Of a stretch of 64,000 bases of DNA, positions 30,720 through 42,499 are shown in pieces (position 1 is the stretch's first letter; each line of letters begins with the position of its first letter). Under the pieces are notes generated by a model that ran no database searches, had not been told where the DNA came from, and worked only from the letters and a program-made list of their open reading frames with translations. Source of the DNA: Chloranthus sessilifolius (taxonomy: Eukaryota > Streptophyta > Magnoliopsida > Chloranthales > Chloranthaceae); the NCBI GenBank assembly GCA_021018995.1, contig CM037591.1:3478001-3542000 (forward strand). Reading direction: 5' to 3'. Both the position numbers and the translations under genes were made by a program.

Positions 30720-31610
30720 AATAGCAATTAGCTGGTCCCAACTCAATATCCTGATGTAGAGCGATTGTCGATCTGTGCCAACCCAATCATCATTAGTATA
30801 TCCAGAGAAATGTAAAATGACCATGAGAGTGATAATCAATTTCACGACCAGGGGTGGACTTCATGTATCAATAATGCAATCAACATCGAAATGAGGAGCG
30901 TGCATGACTTGATTGTCGATCTGTGCCAACCCAATCATCATTAGTATATCCAGAGAAATGTAAAATGACCATGAGAGTGATAATCAATTTCACGACCAGG
31001 GGTGGACTTCATGTATCAATAATGCAATCAACATCGAAATGAGGAGCGTGCATGACTTGATTGACTAGGCTGACTGAAAAAGTGATATCTATCGTGTAGT
31101 TGTAAGATAAATAAAAAAATGTACTAGGCGCTGATACTCACGTGGTCCAGATAATAGGTCACCCTCACTCTCTTGAAGAGAATGCTTAGGATCCATAAGA
31201 GAGAGGAAGCATGGTTGCAACCAAACATATCAGTATCACTTAGAAGATCTTGAGCATACTTCCTACAAGATGGAAAGATCCTCTTTATCAAACATGCTAC
31301 TTCCAAACTATAAAAATATTTTAACTCCCATAAATCCACCTCAAAAATTCAACCTAGCTCATCCTTCACGTGGGATATGAAGGTTCATCTTCTGTCAAAA
31401 CAATATCCTCAACATATACTAGCAATATGGTGTGACCATTAGGTCCAAAATGATAAAATACGGTATGCTCTTAGTGACATATCTGAAATGCCATACCAAT
31501 GCTCACGCTACCAAAGCAATGAACTTATATACGAGACGACTGCTTCAAACCATGTGTATATCCACCTGCTGGACGTCGATTCAGGAACACCCTCCAACAC
31601 CTGCTGGACA
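30720..31610 (-). mobile_element. Ty1/copia relic: reverse transcriptase and RNase H part
   Basis: The minus strand reads TILLVYVEDIVLT (the active-site region of copia reverse transcriptase) near 31400-31440, then GELKYF-type sequence (LWELKYFYSLEVACL) and KYAQDLLSDTDMFGCNHAS at 31124-31339. RNase H-like TNDDWVGTD follows at about 30780. It is a fossil with several breaks and no LTR seen next to it. Orientation is the same as the relics at 28.3 and 33.5 kb. Confidence 0.75.
30762..31059. repeat. Two identical 149-bp tandem units
   Basis: The unit starting GATTGTCGATCTGTGCC at 30762 is repeated at 30911. By eye the two are identical over all 149 bases, so the duplication is recent compared with the decay of its surroundings. 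Confidence 0.88.
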
Positions 31611-31830
31611 TCGAATTGCCAAGTAGCATTAAATTTGAGGTTTCTTTTCCATCCAATTTAAGTTTCGTATGTGAATTTGTACCTTCAATAGCTCATTGAA
31701 ATATTAGTCATGCTGTTGTGGGCGTATTTGGGTGGGGTTCTTTTGGATTATTCCTTTTCTAACATGATCTATGTTTTTATCTTGTCAAGAATCTAGTTTA
31801 AGATCCATTCGTAGTCTGTCCTATTTTTTT

Positions 31831-32285
31831 TCTATCCAACTTTCAGGTGTAATAGATGTATTGGGTGTTTTGTTTTCCCATCCTCCCCATTTTCTTTTTT
31901 CATCAGTGTATCTGCCTGCACAGTATAGTAGTTGCCCCTTTCTCCCTTCTACGCTTTATGCTGTAAATGCTCTCGCAAAGTCTGAAGGATGTTCCTCTAA
32001 AAGTTTCTACATGCCATATGTTTGTATTTTTATAGGACTTATTAAATAAACTACTTGTTTTCTATCCAGCTTTCTGGCGGTGTAGATGTATTGGACGTTT
32101 TGTTTTTCCATACTCCCCATTCTCCCTTTTCATCAGTGTATCTGCATGCCTTGTTAGTAGTTACCCCTTTCTCCTTTCTACGTTTTGTGTGGTAAATTCT
32201 CTTGGCCAGTCTCAAGGATTTTCCTCTGAATGTCTCTCCGTGCTATGTGTTTGTAAGAATTATTAAATAATAAATGTAGTCTATT
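31831..32285. repeat. Diverged 230-bp tandem duplication
   Basis: TCTATCCAACTTTCAGG at 31831 and TCTATCCAGCTTTCTGG at 32061 start two similar units (shared words ATGTATTGG, CATCAGTGTATCTGC, ATTAAATAA). They lie upstream of the gamma-adaptin exons and may be intron sequence. No coding was recognised. Confidence 0.6.
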
Positions 32286-32562
32286 TTCCTGGAAGCTTAT
32301 GCTTGCACCATGTATGTGGGTGTCCTAAAGAATATGTTCGGTGATTCAACTTTTTAGGGAGGGAGATTTGAAATAGCCATAATCTATGTCCTAAAATGTT
32401 GTGGAATAGGTGAAGTATGTTATAAATATCTGTACCTATCTCTGTATCAATATCTGCATATATCCAGTTAGATCAGTTTTTTCCTCTTTAGACAACTTTT
32501 TCTTACAATTTTTAAATATATTTAAAAAAACAATTTTATGATTTTCTAAAATGCTCATATAG

Positions 32563-33165
32563 GAGGGTAAGAGAGATTATCACGCAGCAAAAAGGTAGCC
32601 TTCTGTTGGAGTTGCAGCAAAGATCCATTGAATACAATTCTATCATTCAAATGCATCAAAATATCAAGTAGGTATATGATTTCTACAGCATTTTGGATTA
32701 TGATGTATTGATGTGTATGTGTGCGCGCGCGCGTGTAGCTAGGCGTGTCATATATGTGTGCTTGCATGCGTGTTAGTAAGTGTGGGAACTTGTTGCTAGC
32801 TTAGTTGCTGCTTTTGTATTGCATTCATATACTTACAAATCTGTTGGTCAAGTGTATCCAGGCCTGCATTGGTTGAACGGATGCCAGTTCTTGATGAGGC
32901 ACCTTATGGTGGAAGGAGGACTGGTTCTTTGCCAACCACCCTTCCAACATCTTCTGGATCTTCACTTAATCTACCAAACGGGGCGGCTAAACCCCCTGCA
33001 GCTCCCCTTGTAGATTTACTTGATTTGAATTCAGATGAATCCCCAGTTCCTAGCTCTTCCACTAGTGATTTTCTGCAGGATCTGCTGGGTTTAGATAGCT
33101 CTTCCACTAGTGATTTTCTGCAGGATCTACTGGGTATAGGCTTGACACCGACTCCGTCATTATCA
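32563..33165 (+). pseudogene. AP-1 gamma-adaptin, two-exon fragment
   Basis: Gamma-adaptin is the large subunit of the AP-1 clathrin adaptor, working at the trans-Golgi/endosome; plant forms are near 870 residues. Exon one (about 32566-32667) reads REIITQQKGSLLLELQQRSI and EYNSIIQMHQNIK, the end of the trunk. The donor GTAGGT at 32668 and acceptor TATCCAG at 32861 join it to exon two (32862-33165): ALVERMPVLDEAPYGGRRTG, then the hinge with KPPAAPLVDLLDLNSDE and DFLQDLLG. This LERMPVLDEA plus DFLQDLL pattern separates gamma-adaptin from beta-adaptin. Both exons are open and correctly phased, but no earlier trunk exons or C-terminal ear exons are visible, so only about 130 residues are present. 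It is a captured or stranded fragment. Confidence 0.8.
33046..33138 (+). repeat. 45-bp in-frame tandem duplication in the hinge
   Basis: AGCTCTTCCACTAGTGATTT...CTGGGTTTAGAT occurs twice in direct succession (SSSTSDFLQDLLGLD then SSSTSDFLQDLLGIG). It doubles the DFLQDLL block, a motif of the clathrin-box type in the hinge. The frame is kept. Confidence 0.85.
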
Positions 33166-33455
33166 GGTTTTACTCGACTTGCTGTACTGTACTTTTATCC
33201 TCCCATAAAGTGGTGGCATTCTACAACTGAATTTTTATCACTTTGTTGTCATATAACATATTGCATTTGTTTCTGTATTATGTTTGTTATAAAAATATAT
33301 TAGAACATGCTTTGTTAGATGTCAAATATCACACTTAAGCTTCAGGTTGTTGGAAAGAGGACCGGCAGTGGGAATTATAAGACTTAAAGGTCTCAAATGT
33401 ACATGCCCCGAACTCAATGCCATAGAGAAATGTTATCTATGTTAAGGACAAGTGA

Positions 33456-33815
33456 TTATGTGAGCTGAATGTGAGAGAGAGGTGTCGGAGCTTGCCTAGT
33501 AGAATTGATACAAGATGCTTTGCTCATGTCCAATACCCATAACTTTTGTTGTCTTAAGGTCCTGATAATACAAGGTGCAAGGAAAGAATGTAGCAAACAA
33601 TTTAAACTTTTGGTCAGGCTATTGACAGACAAGATGTTAGTGGCATGATTGGGAACATGCAAAACTAGTTTAGCTTCCAAAGAGGAGGACGAGAATATCC
33701 CAGCATTGCTAACAGGGGTGAGAGAGGCATCAACTAGACGAACAATAGCAGTAGTAGGTGAAGGTGATAATGATAGTGACAGAAGTATACAGGGTTTAGC
33801 TGTCTTGCACATCTG
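33456..33815 (-). mobile_element. Ty1/copia relic: region before the integrase
   Basis: The minus strand reads LHVPNHATNILSVNSLTKSL and NCLLHSF, which match the copia segment between protease and integrase (typical LHVPxLxxNLLSISKLT). It is a fossil, without LTRs, just downstream of the gamma-adaptin fragment and in opposite orientation. Confidence 0.65.
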
Positions 33816-33924
33816 CATATCCTAACTCCTCTTTCTCATCTAATCTCACTTGTATCATTGTTTCAGGTACCACAGATCGTGCTCAGAACATCACGTACGC
33901 CGGATTATCACCGGGCTTTCCGAC

Positions 33925-34788
33925 CATAGTTGCCCAAAAACCTTTCCTACCCTCTCGTACCAGTCCCGATGCTTACCAATACTGGGGACTGGTACTAAAC
34001 CATTTCCGAAATTTTTCAGAAACAGTTTTAGAAATGTTTTTCAATATATAATTGAAACTCGTTTCATTTTAAATAGAAATTGATTCCTATCTTAGAAGAA
34101 ACTTGTTTCAATTTATATAGAAACCTCTTTCTATAAAATAAAAGAAAAAACTTGGTTCCTAGTTAATTGATACTTCTATCTCTTAAATATGAAAATAGTT
34201 TTGTCCTTCTATACAACTTTTTTAGAGTTATTATATTAGGTCTAAATCTGACTCTTAGGGGTTTCTAGGGACATTGAAATAATTTTTTTGAATAAATAAT
34301 AAAACCGGGGAATTAGCTTCATGTCAATGTGATTAAAAATTATATGTGCATTTTGGGTATACTTCTTGTAAGATATTTTGATTAGTAATTTGGGTTATAT
34401 ATACTACTAATAGAAAATTTTAATCATGTGTTTTTCATCCAATGATGGATGAGTTCAATGAATGTGTCTAAACTCTAAAATTTAAAAATATGAATAATAG
34501 TATAGAGAAATATAATTCTCATATATAGTTATACAAAAGAATTACCAATGTTGTTTCAATATCATATATGTCACATCTATTTCGCATCTATGTCGAACTA
34601 CTAGCATTTCTAGGATGAATCCATCTTATATCTATGTTGTACCGATGTATTTATTTCGTAACTATAACGTATCTATTACGTTTCTATCTTACATTTGTAT
34701 CAAAGACGTATAAATAAAAACATACCCCAATCATTTTTCACCTAAACATACTAGTACCAGTACCCCATACCAACTCCTGGCAACTATG
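33925..34788. mobile_element. hAT-type MITE, 864 bp, with 8-bp target duplication
   Basis: It begins CATAGTTGCC and ends GGCAACTATG, a perfect 10-bp inverted repeat. It is flanked by TTTCCGAC on both sides (33917-33924 and 34789-34796). The inside is AT-rich and non-coding. The 8-bp duplication fits hAT transposition. The uninterrupted host sequence would read through CACCGGGCTTTCCGACGACC. Confidence 0.88.
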
Positions 34789-34796
34789 TTTCCGAC

Positions 34797-37680
34797 GACC
34801 TTAAAATTTCTATTTGTTTTGTTATTGTTTCTTCGTAAATGCTCTGTTTCTGTTAAACCTTCGTCACAGGGTGGTGCACCACCACTTTGTGACTTGGTCG
34901 ACAACAGGTGCCTTTCAAGCCATCCAAAGGTGTCGTTCGATGTTGAAGATGGCACAACTAGCGACCGAATTATCTCTTTCTTCTTCTTTGTCTTTAATCA
35001 AAACTAAGGGTGCAATCTTCTCTTTGCTATGATCACCGACAAGCACGATCCATGATCTGATTTACCAATTTTTGTGATTAGAATCTCATTCGACTAATTT
35101 TCCCGAGGATCTAAGCTTGTAAATCGATCAAAATTAGCATGCTACTTAGACATAAATAAAGAATTAAAGTTTATATGTACCTTTAGAGCTTTGATTTTTC
35201 CTTGAGCATTAGCTTTAATCCTTAGCTTCCGAGACATCCTAATTCTCCTTTGGAAACTGCCGGTGCACTACCTCTATCTCTCAACTACACTTTAGACCAG
35301 AAGGGGATGGGTACTCTTATTTATAAGCCTTCCTAAAGTTCTTTCCCATCATAGAAAATCTTGTTAGGTCGATACCACTTCATAGGTTGAAACCACATCA
35401 TCTAAAATTAGTAGACTCATTTTATTGCTTCTAGGTTCTTCTTGATTGCATTGAAATTCATGATAGTCAACAAAAGTAAAACCTACTACTTTATGTAAAC
35501 TGTTTGTGTAGATCCACCAAAATAGTGAAATTGTTTAACATTCCTTTCTCACCATAAAAACAAAAATGGGGTGGGTGTGGGGGGGTTGCAATGCCTTTCT
35601 TTTATTTTTTGAGAAAAATTTTAAGAGCTTTGTGAAGCTTTGCTTCTGGCTGCTTATATTTGCTTGACGGGTCTTATGGAGCATCAAGGGTATGATTCAG
35701 AATCTTGATATCAGGGCTCTAATATTGGGACCATCTCACACAGTCACCTGATCACTCAATTATAAAATTAACTAAAAATTAAAAACTAAAAAAATTTAGA
35801 AAAAAGTATAGAAAATTAGTCTAGGTGATATGAATATTATTGTTTTCCAATATAAATATTTTTATGTTTGATTAATTTCTTATATAACTAACATATTATA
35901 ATGTTGCAATGAATTAGATTTTAGGTTTTCAAGTCCCTTGTTCATATTCCTACACATTATGTTCACATAATTAGCAATTAAAATGTAAATATGTAATGCA
36001 ATGTTCATTGATCTGTCTAAAATTTTCAAATAGTTGTGTAGGCTTAAGTAATATTCACAAAATATATTCAACGTTAAAACAAGATTTGATATAAATATGT
36101 AACAAGAACAAATAAACAACTAACAAGTTTACAACATCAAGTCATCTACATATCCTATCTTGTCAATAGTAAATCAGATCGTATAATCAGGAGGGGGGTG
36201 ATCGAGTTGCGAATACAATCATAAATTATAAGTTTCTTTTTTTTTCTAATTTAAAAATAAATATAGAACAAATATGAAAAAATTATAACCAATAATTAAC
36301 CATCTATTTTTTAGCTTCATTTGCTAACTTAACATCAACTAAACAACCAATCTTATGAGATTTGAATGTGATATAACAAAAAGGTGTTAAAAGCTAGTCA
36401 GTTACGCACAAGTCATCAATCATTCACCATCTCCATAATTTTTTTTCCATAGTGTCAAAATATAAACCATAATGAGATGCAACAAAGCTAAGTTTGTAAA
36501 TTGCAAATGTCAAAGTTTTTAAACTAACAATAGAGATAAATTAAGAAAAGATGAAAGTCTAAGAAGATTTTTCAAAACTTACAGCCTTAATGGCTCAAAG
36601 AAGAAAAAGTCATGTCAACGTGAGAGCTTCTATATAAACTACGAGAAGACCTTCAAGAAGCCTTGTCATCCATACAAAAGGGAACGTTTGGATATCGAAC
36701 TTAAACTTGTACAAGAATAGAGCTTAGGTGCAAGAGAGAGTTATGGAGAGTTCAATATGCCTTAAGCCCGATCGGCAACGTTGCACGTGTGCTTCTTTCA
36801 TCGGAAGAGAAGAACCCCCGTAGGGTTTTTGAGGGAGAAGCACTTCGTCGTTGAATGAATAGGTTCGGGCTCCTTGATGATAGCCAAAACAAGCTCGAAT
36901 ATTTCTTGGCCTTTACTGTGGAGAACTTCCTTGAGTGGCACCTACATACACGTAGGTTTAATTCTAGGATGGCAAAGTGAATCCATCATGCTCAAATGCT
37001 CATTAGACAAAGGCATATCAGGGTTGGATGGCAAGTGGAGAACATTTTATCTTTCATGGTTGGGTGGACTCGGGCAAATAGCCCACTTGGAGGACGATGC
37101 CATGGAAGGGTGAAGCGACAGAAGTAGATGGCTGCTGCCAAATAGGCGTATGGTGGAGAGTTGGAATGATGAGGATTAAGCCCATGGTATAATGATAAAC
37201 TCAAAATGTATGCTTCTGTTTCCTTTTTGTTTCAAATTTTACAAATGCTTATGCTTTCTCTAGGGAATTTCTTCTTGGTGTTCTTTTTTGGTTTCATTTG
37301 TCGCAGTACCTCTAGTTCTTTTCCGAAATTTAATAGATCAGCTATAGGAAGAAATGAATCATGATATTGGCCTGTGTTTACACAATGATAGATATTTGTA
37401 TATAATGATTTGGGCTGAGCCACAACCTAGAAATTGCACTAACCATAGGGTAACTCTCTCTCTCTCTCTGTGACCACTACACATATATTCTAGCTAACAG
37501 AAGCAGTCCATTTATGAATATGTTACGGATGGAACAGTGAATGAATCAATCTCACACTTCCATAACAAAAAAAAACCATGAACCTAAGCGTAGAATGTCA
37601 TCGAGTTAATTATCTCTAGTCACACATACAAGAAGAATAACCTGATGGACTAGAACGAATGAAGACAACGGGATCTTGGT
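34797..37680. other. AT-rich intergenic DNA, no confident gene
   Basis: Short open frames on both strands lack family features. Between 34797 and 35320 the sequence resembles a leader or LTR tail. 35500-36300 is very AT-rich with a G run near 35575. 36600-37150 has TCTATATAAACTACG near 36632, which could be a TATA box, but no gene follows that I can identify. Confidence 0.45.
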
Positions 37681-37744
37681 GACGTCAACATACTCCACAT
37701 GGGTCAAAATACCGGAAAACCGGTACATATTGTCCTGACCTCCA

Positions 37745-37805
37745 GGACGATACGTATCGAGTATCGTCCGATAAATTCAATGTATCGGTTTGATACATTG
37801 AATTT
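37745..37805. repeat. Two adjacent perfect hairpins
   Basis: GGACGATAC and GTATCGTCC face each other around GTATCGA (37746-37770). Next, arms AAATTCAATGTATC and GATACATTGAATTT face each other around GGTTT (37773-37805), 14 bases each, perfect. A CCGGAAAACCGG word lies 40 bases upstream. Such TATCG-rich hairpin blocks are common near the ends of plant hAT-like elements. Confidence 0.75.
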
Positions 37806-37989
37806 TTATTTTCAAAAAAATCCTTTAAAATATTTAAAAAATCAGGAAAATTAAATTTAATTATTTTCTATCTATTTCAATTTTTTTTTAATTTATTTGA
37901 GGCTTACTTGATGCATATTTCATAATTTTATCAACGTAGAACCTAAATTACATTGTACATGACTCATGATCAAAATTAAAAGGTATATT

Positions 37990-38546
37990 GTACATGAAAA
38001 ACTTACTTTAAAGTCATATTGAATTTCGTGGTGGTTCTTGGCCCTCGTGATCATCATCATAGGTGCGCGAGCTTTCCCTATAATGCTGGCCATATTGATA
38101 CCCATAATTATATGTGCCCCCTTGAAACTGAGGCATTAACGACGAATATGGCTCAGCATAATAGGTATAGGTCGGTCCTCCAAAAATTTCAACAACGAAG
38201 TCATATGGCCCGAGTTAGGTCGGTTAAGGCCGATAGTATGGATTTCTGGTTGCTGAATCTTCGGTGTTTTGCAAACTAAATCCCTCGAAGCTAGAAGTCA
38301 TATAACCCACATCATCTTGTGGACCTGGTGGTAGTGGTGGTGTTTGGTAAGATTCTGACGCTCCTCTTTCTTCAACCCCTCCACCTCTAAATGTAGGAGT
38401 GTCATACATTGTTACCGGCTCATCATCCCATGCGGTAATACCGGAGAAAGAGTAAGAGAGATCAACAGCATCCCCTCCACCACTAGTGCGAACGTGGGTT
38501 TCATCGCCTCTACCATCACTCCCATCATCGTCATTATCACTACCGG
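37990..38546 (-). pseudogene. C-terminal tail of a probable hAT-type transposase
   Basis: The minus strand from the LTR junction reads an acidic-glycine stretch (GSDNDDDGSDGRGDETHV), then LSYSFSGITAWDDEP, then proline-rich PQDDVGYMTSSFEGFSLQN, with stops near 38228 and 38219. It continues in the same frame with FGGPTYTYYAEPYSSLMPQF and NYGYQYGQHYRESSRTYDDD. Long tails rich in D, G, Y and P follow the dimerisation domain in many plant hAT-like proteins; the domain itself is not visible here. The Tekay-like element at 38547 cuts this frame, and it resumes on the far side at 49804-49850. Identity is uncertain; that it once coded is fairly clear from composition and frame length. Confidence 0.4.
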
Positions 38547-41066
38547 TGTAATATCCCTGATATTTTCGGCATATTTTCGTTTACCTCGGTAAGCGTGCCC
38601 GGAAAATACTGTAGAATATTTTTGGACTTTTGGTAAGCTAAGGCTATGGTAAGACTAATGGCCAAAGGAGTTGGTCTCGAGAGGTGTGCAAGTCATGAAA
38701 TCGATAACTTATACTATTGGGTTGGTGTTGGTGGTTAACACCAGATATGTTCTCAACTTAAGTGGATAAGTTACAAATACAAAAAATCTAGATATTATAG
38801 TTGCTTAGGTTTGGTTATAAGAGAGAGAGAGTGCAAGAGAAGATTAACTCTCCCACTCTCTTTGGAATTTAAGCTTCTAAAGACCTTGCTCGTTTGATCC
38901 TAGATCTAGAGAGATTGAGACCTCCTCTTCACATCTCAACCATTGATTAGCTTTGAAATTGTCTTAGGATCAGTTTGATATATTGAAAGAGAAGAGTGAT
39001 GTGGAGAGTGAGAAAAATCATGTGATCTAATGGTGGTCGTTTCTTTATGATGGATCAAGTGAAAATCGAACCATGGAACTTGGAGCTTGGAGCTTGGAAT
39101 CAACGGTTTAAACTACAAGAGGTAGGTCGATGAAACCTCCTTGTGTTATTTTGTTTATGTTTTGTTTAGAATTAAAGAAGACATGGCGTGGTTCAATCAA
39201 AAATCGTGGCCATAGACTGATGCGATTTTTCCCATTTTGGGCATTTAGAAAATCATGTGATCGATGGTACGTGGTTCAATGTAAATCGATGGCCACAGAT
39301 CGATGTGCGATTTTCCCATTTTGGGATATTTAGAAAATCTGTGATCGATGGTCAGTGGTTCAATGTAAAATCGATGGCATCATGATGCGATTTTCCCATT
39401 TTTGGGATCATTTAGAAAATCTGTGTGATCGATGGCCGTGGTTCAATCTAAAATCGATGGCCCTGCATCGATGTGCGATTTTTCCCATTTTGGGACTTTA
39501 GAAAATCATGTGATCGATGGTCGTGGTTCAATCTAAAATCGATGGCCATTGATGTCTGATTTTTCCCATTTTGGAATTTAGAAAATCTGTGATCGATGGT
39601 TGTGGTTCAATCTAAAATCGATGGCCACGATGTGCGATTTTTCCCATTTTTGGGGGCTTTAGAAAATCTGTGATCGATGGGCGTAGGTTCAATCTAAAAT
39701 CATGGCCAGTGATGTGCGATTTTTCCCATTTTTGGGGCTGATGTGCGATTTTGAATTCAAGGGTCGAAATTGAATTGACCATCAATTTCGATTTGACCCT
39801 ACAAATTCTTCATCTGCTTTTGGCATTCGTAAAATTTTATTGGATTTTTAATGCAAGTTTTAGTTTGATTTTTGTCTTATATTAACACCGAAAGTGTTAA
39901 TATATGTAGGTTTATTGTTGGGAGTCCTTGGTGAGGAATTTGTTTGCGTGATTTTTGAAGCTCTTTGTTAAGGTAGGGAACCCTACACATTATTTGTATT
40001 CTATTATAAGTAGGACTGTTTGACTATTTCGCTTGAGAAGCATGTATTTGAAATCATTATGGACATCGAACCTCAAAGATGGATACTTTGCTAAAATTAA
40101 GAACTTTGTAATTTGAACCTCGGTAACCTCGGTTAATCTTTGAATCGGACCTTTGAATCGAACTTTGAAAAATCGATATGATATAAATAATAAGCCTTGA
40201 TATGTGTTAGAAATTGCATTTGATTTGAGGTACGTCGAGCGATGCCCTAGATTCTACCAACCGTGTTGACGGTATAACTTTAGCAAGTTTCCCTCATTGA
40301 GGGGCTTGTTGCATTCGGAAAAAGGGTTCATGAGACGATGGTCGTGAGGGTCTTCCCATCGGTATACACTTTGCTCTCATGCTATAGGAATTTGAGAGAT
40401 ATAATTAAGTTATAAATTTCGACAAGAAGCATACTAATTCGTAAGATTTTCGAACACATCGATTTATGTATTCGGTTTTAACTCAAGATTAGAATCGAGA
40501 TTTTGGTTTACAAAGCATCATTTGAAAACCATGTTTGATCCGAATTCATCTTTTGAAAACCTTTACTTATAATGAAATACAAATAGATTTGTTTCCTCTA
40601 TTGGGCTTTCTTTGTTAGCTCACCCTCGACTATCGTCACAGTCGATTTGGGATTTGGGATCCGATTTGGAGGATTATCGATTATATTCACGAGGAGGAAT
40701 TAGACTTTTCTTTGAGGAGTTCTTCCCTTGCCCTTTAGATCCTGTATTTTGGTATTTTGTCTGAATATTGTTTTGAATATTGGGCCCTAGGCCTTATTTT
40801 GTTCTTTTTGATATCACTTGAGGAACCATCATCGTGAACCATTAGTTTAGGTGTTGGATTGGCCATCACCGTTGTTTCCTTTTGGTTCCTCATCGTGATA
40901 GATATGATATTACAAGCTTTTGAATTATGAATTATCCCTGCTTCCCCTCTGTTTTAGATCATTGTTAGGTGTCAGCCCCTGTTAGAATACCGCTTATTGA
41001 GAAATGAATAAGATGATGAACCGGCGTTTGCTATACCGTAAGGATTGGAAAAGTCAGGTCGTCACA
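38547..41066 (+). repeat. 5' LTR of the Tekay-like element
   Basis: It starts TGTAATATCCCTGATATTTT and ends GGTCGTCACA, 2520 bases. It includes an array of about seven GATCGATGG-bearing units at 39190-39740 and a CT-free AT-rich centre. The region just after it resembles a decayed primer site. Confidence 0.88.
39190..39740 (+). repeat. ~80-bp tandem array in the 5' LTR
   Basis: Units share GATTTTTCCCATTTTGGG, TTTAGAAAATC, GTGATCGATGG, GTGGTTCAATCTAAAATC and GATGGCC. Unit length varies by small indels between about 72 and 90 bases. The words AAAATCGATGGCC and TCGATGTGCGATTTT are mutually near-inverse. Confidence 0.8.
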
Positions 41067-41157
41067 GCTGGTATGTCGAGCTATGCTCTAGGTTAGTCTT
41101 AGGACTAGGGATAGATTGTCTTGACAATCTTCGATCAATTGCTATTGCTTTTCAACA

Positions 41158-42300
41158 ATGACAGATCGGCATGCCTCCGTAGTTGAGAGGGGCCGAGGTA
41201 GAGAGGGACCACGTGAGGGTGTAGGTACCTCACGTGGCGGAGGAAGAGTTGCCACCATGCGAATGCAGAGGCCACAGAGCCGGTAGGCCACGTGGAGGAA
41301 ATGTGGACAGTCAGCCTTTGGCCACCAACATGGCTCAACAGATCGACCATTGATAGACAGCGAGAGATCTTTGGCGGCAGACATCGGCCAGAGGATTTGC
41401 GAGTTCGGAGGATGAGACCTCCTACATTCTCGAGTGACGGATCCGATGGAAGCCGAGGCGTGGCTTGATGAGATCGAGAAGATATTTGAAGTGTTGCGAT
41501 TAAGGTACGATGTTGAGAAAGTACGTTGGGCATCTTTCAAACTTTTGGGAGAGGCCAGTCCGTGGTGGAAGTCTGTTTCTAGGATGAGAGGGCAGGACTA
41601 CCCTAATACTCCATGGACTTGGGCAGAGTTTGTGGAGACGTTCAACGATCAGTATTTTCCAAAGATCGTACGTCATCAGTGGGAGGTCCAGTTCATTGAG
41701 CTGAAACAGGATGAGATGTCATGTATGGGCCGAGTTTGATAGACTCTCGGTTGCACCCTTGCGTGGCCCGAAATGGTGATGAGAGCTCGGAAATTTGAGA
41801 GAGGATTGGTAGAACATTCGGGGAGAGGGTGTCTATGTGGGAGATGGAGGCGTATCTTTGGCGTCATGACAAAGGCCCTCATAGCAGAGGAGGACATTCA
41901 AAACAATACTTGAGCGAGAGTGGGAAATAAGAATCGGTTTGGCTGTGACAGCAGAGTGCTTGAGGTGAACAAAAAGCCGAGGTTCTCGAGACCTCCTCCC
42001 TACCCTAGTCAACCATCATACTCTAGACCAAATTGCTGTTTCGTGACCAAAGGACGCCTTCATATCGTAGACCGCAGAGTTCGTCACCTGTGACAACCAT
42101 TCAGTCGGAGCACTACCGGGAGTGGAGCTTCGTGGCTCAAGGTTCAACACAGCTACTCCCTGCTTCTACTTCATTGTGTGCAAGATGTGGGAAACCATAA
42201 ACCGAGGATTGTAGACTAATATCGGAGGATGCTTCTGTGTGGACTTGTTGGTCATATGATCAAGGATTGTTGATGTTGAGAAAGGATTTGACTAGACGTC
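41158..42300 (+). other. gag region of the Tekay-like element (fossil)
   Basis: The stretch 41434-41739 reads DEIEKIFEVLRLRYDVEKVR, FKLLGEASPWWKS and WAEFVETFNDQYFPK, the classic Ty3/gypsy Gag capsid signature. A cysteine-rich remnant typical of the zinc knuckle follows near 42180-42280. It is a fossil, no longer coding as a whole. Confidence 0.8.
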
Positions 42301-42499
42301 TCTCTTGATCGAAGTCGACCCTCTGAGTTCAAGGTCGAGTCTGTCGGTGCAGAATGCCCAAACGTCGAATGGCGTGGTCCAAGGTATTTTAAAGTTGATT
42401 TTACTTTTGGTATTAATTATATTGATTCAATTATATATTACATCAATAAATTGAAAATACAATAAAATCATTGCATATAAGTATATATAAGTAATGACA

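Noticed and set aside
32563-33165. Beta-adaptin instead of gamma-adaptin
   Set aside because: ELQQRSIEYNSII and SLVERMPVLDEA-type spacing with GGRRTGS fits gamma-adaptin better; beta-adaptins lack this trunk end.
41067-41090. Primer-binding site of the first Tekay-like element
   Set aside because: CTGGTATGTCGAGC resembles a decayed tRNA-Met site but is too degraded to call firmly.
41135-41540. Two overlapping minus-strand frames of 132 codons
   Set aside because: They are shadows of the gag region on the plus strand.
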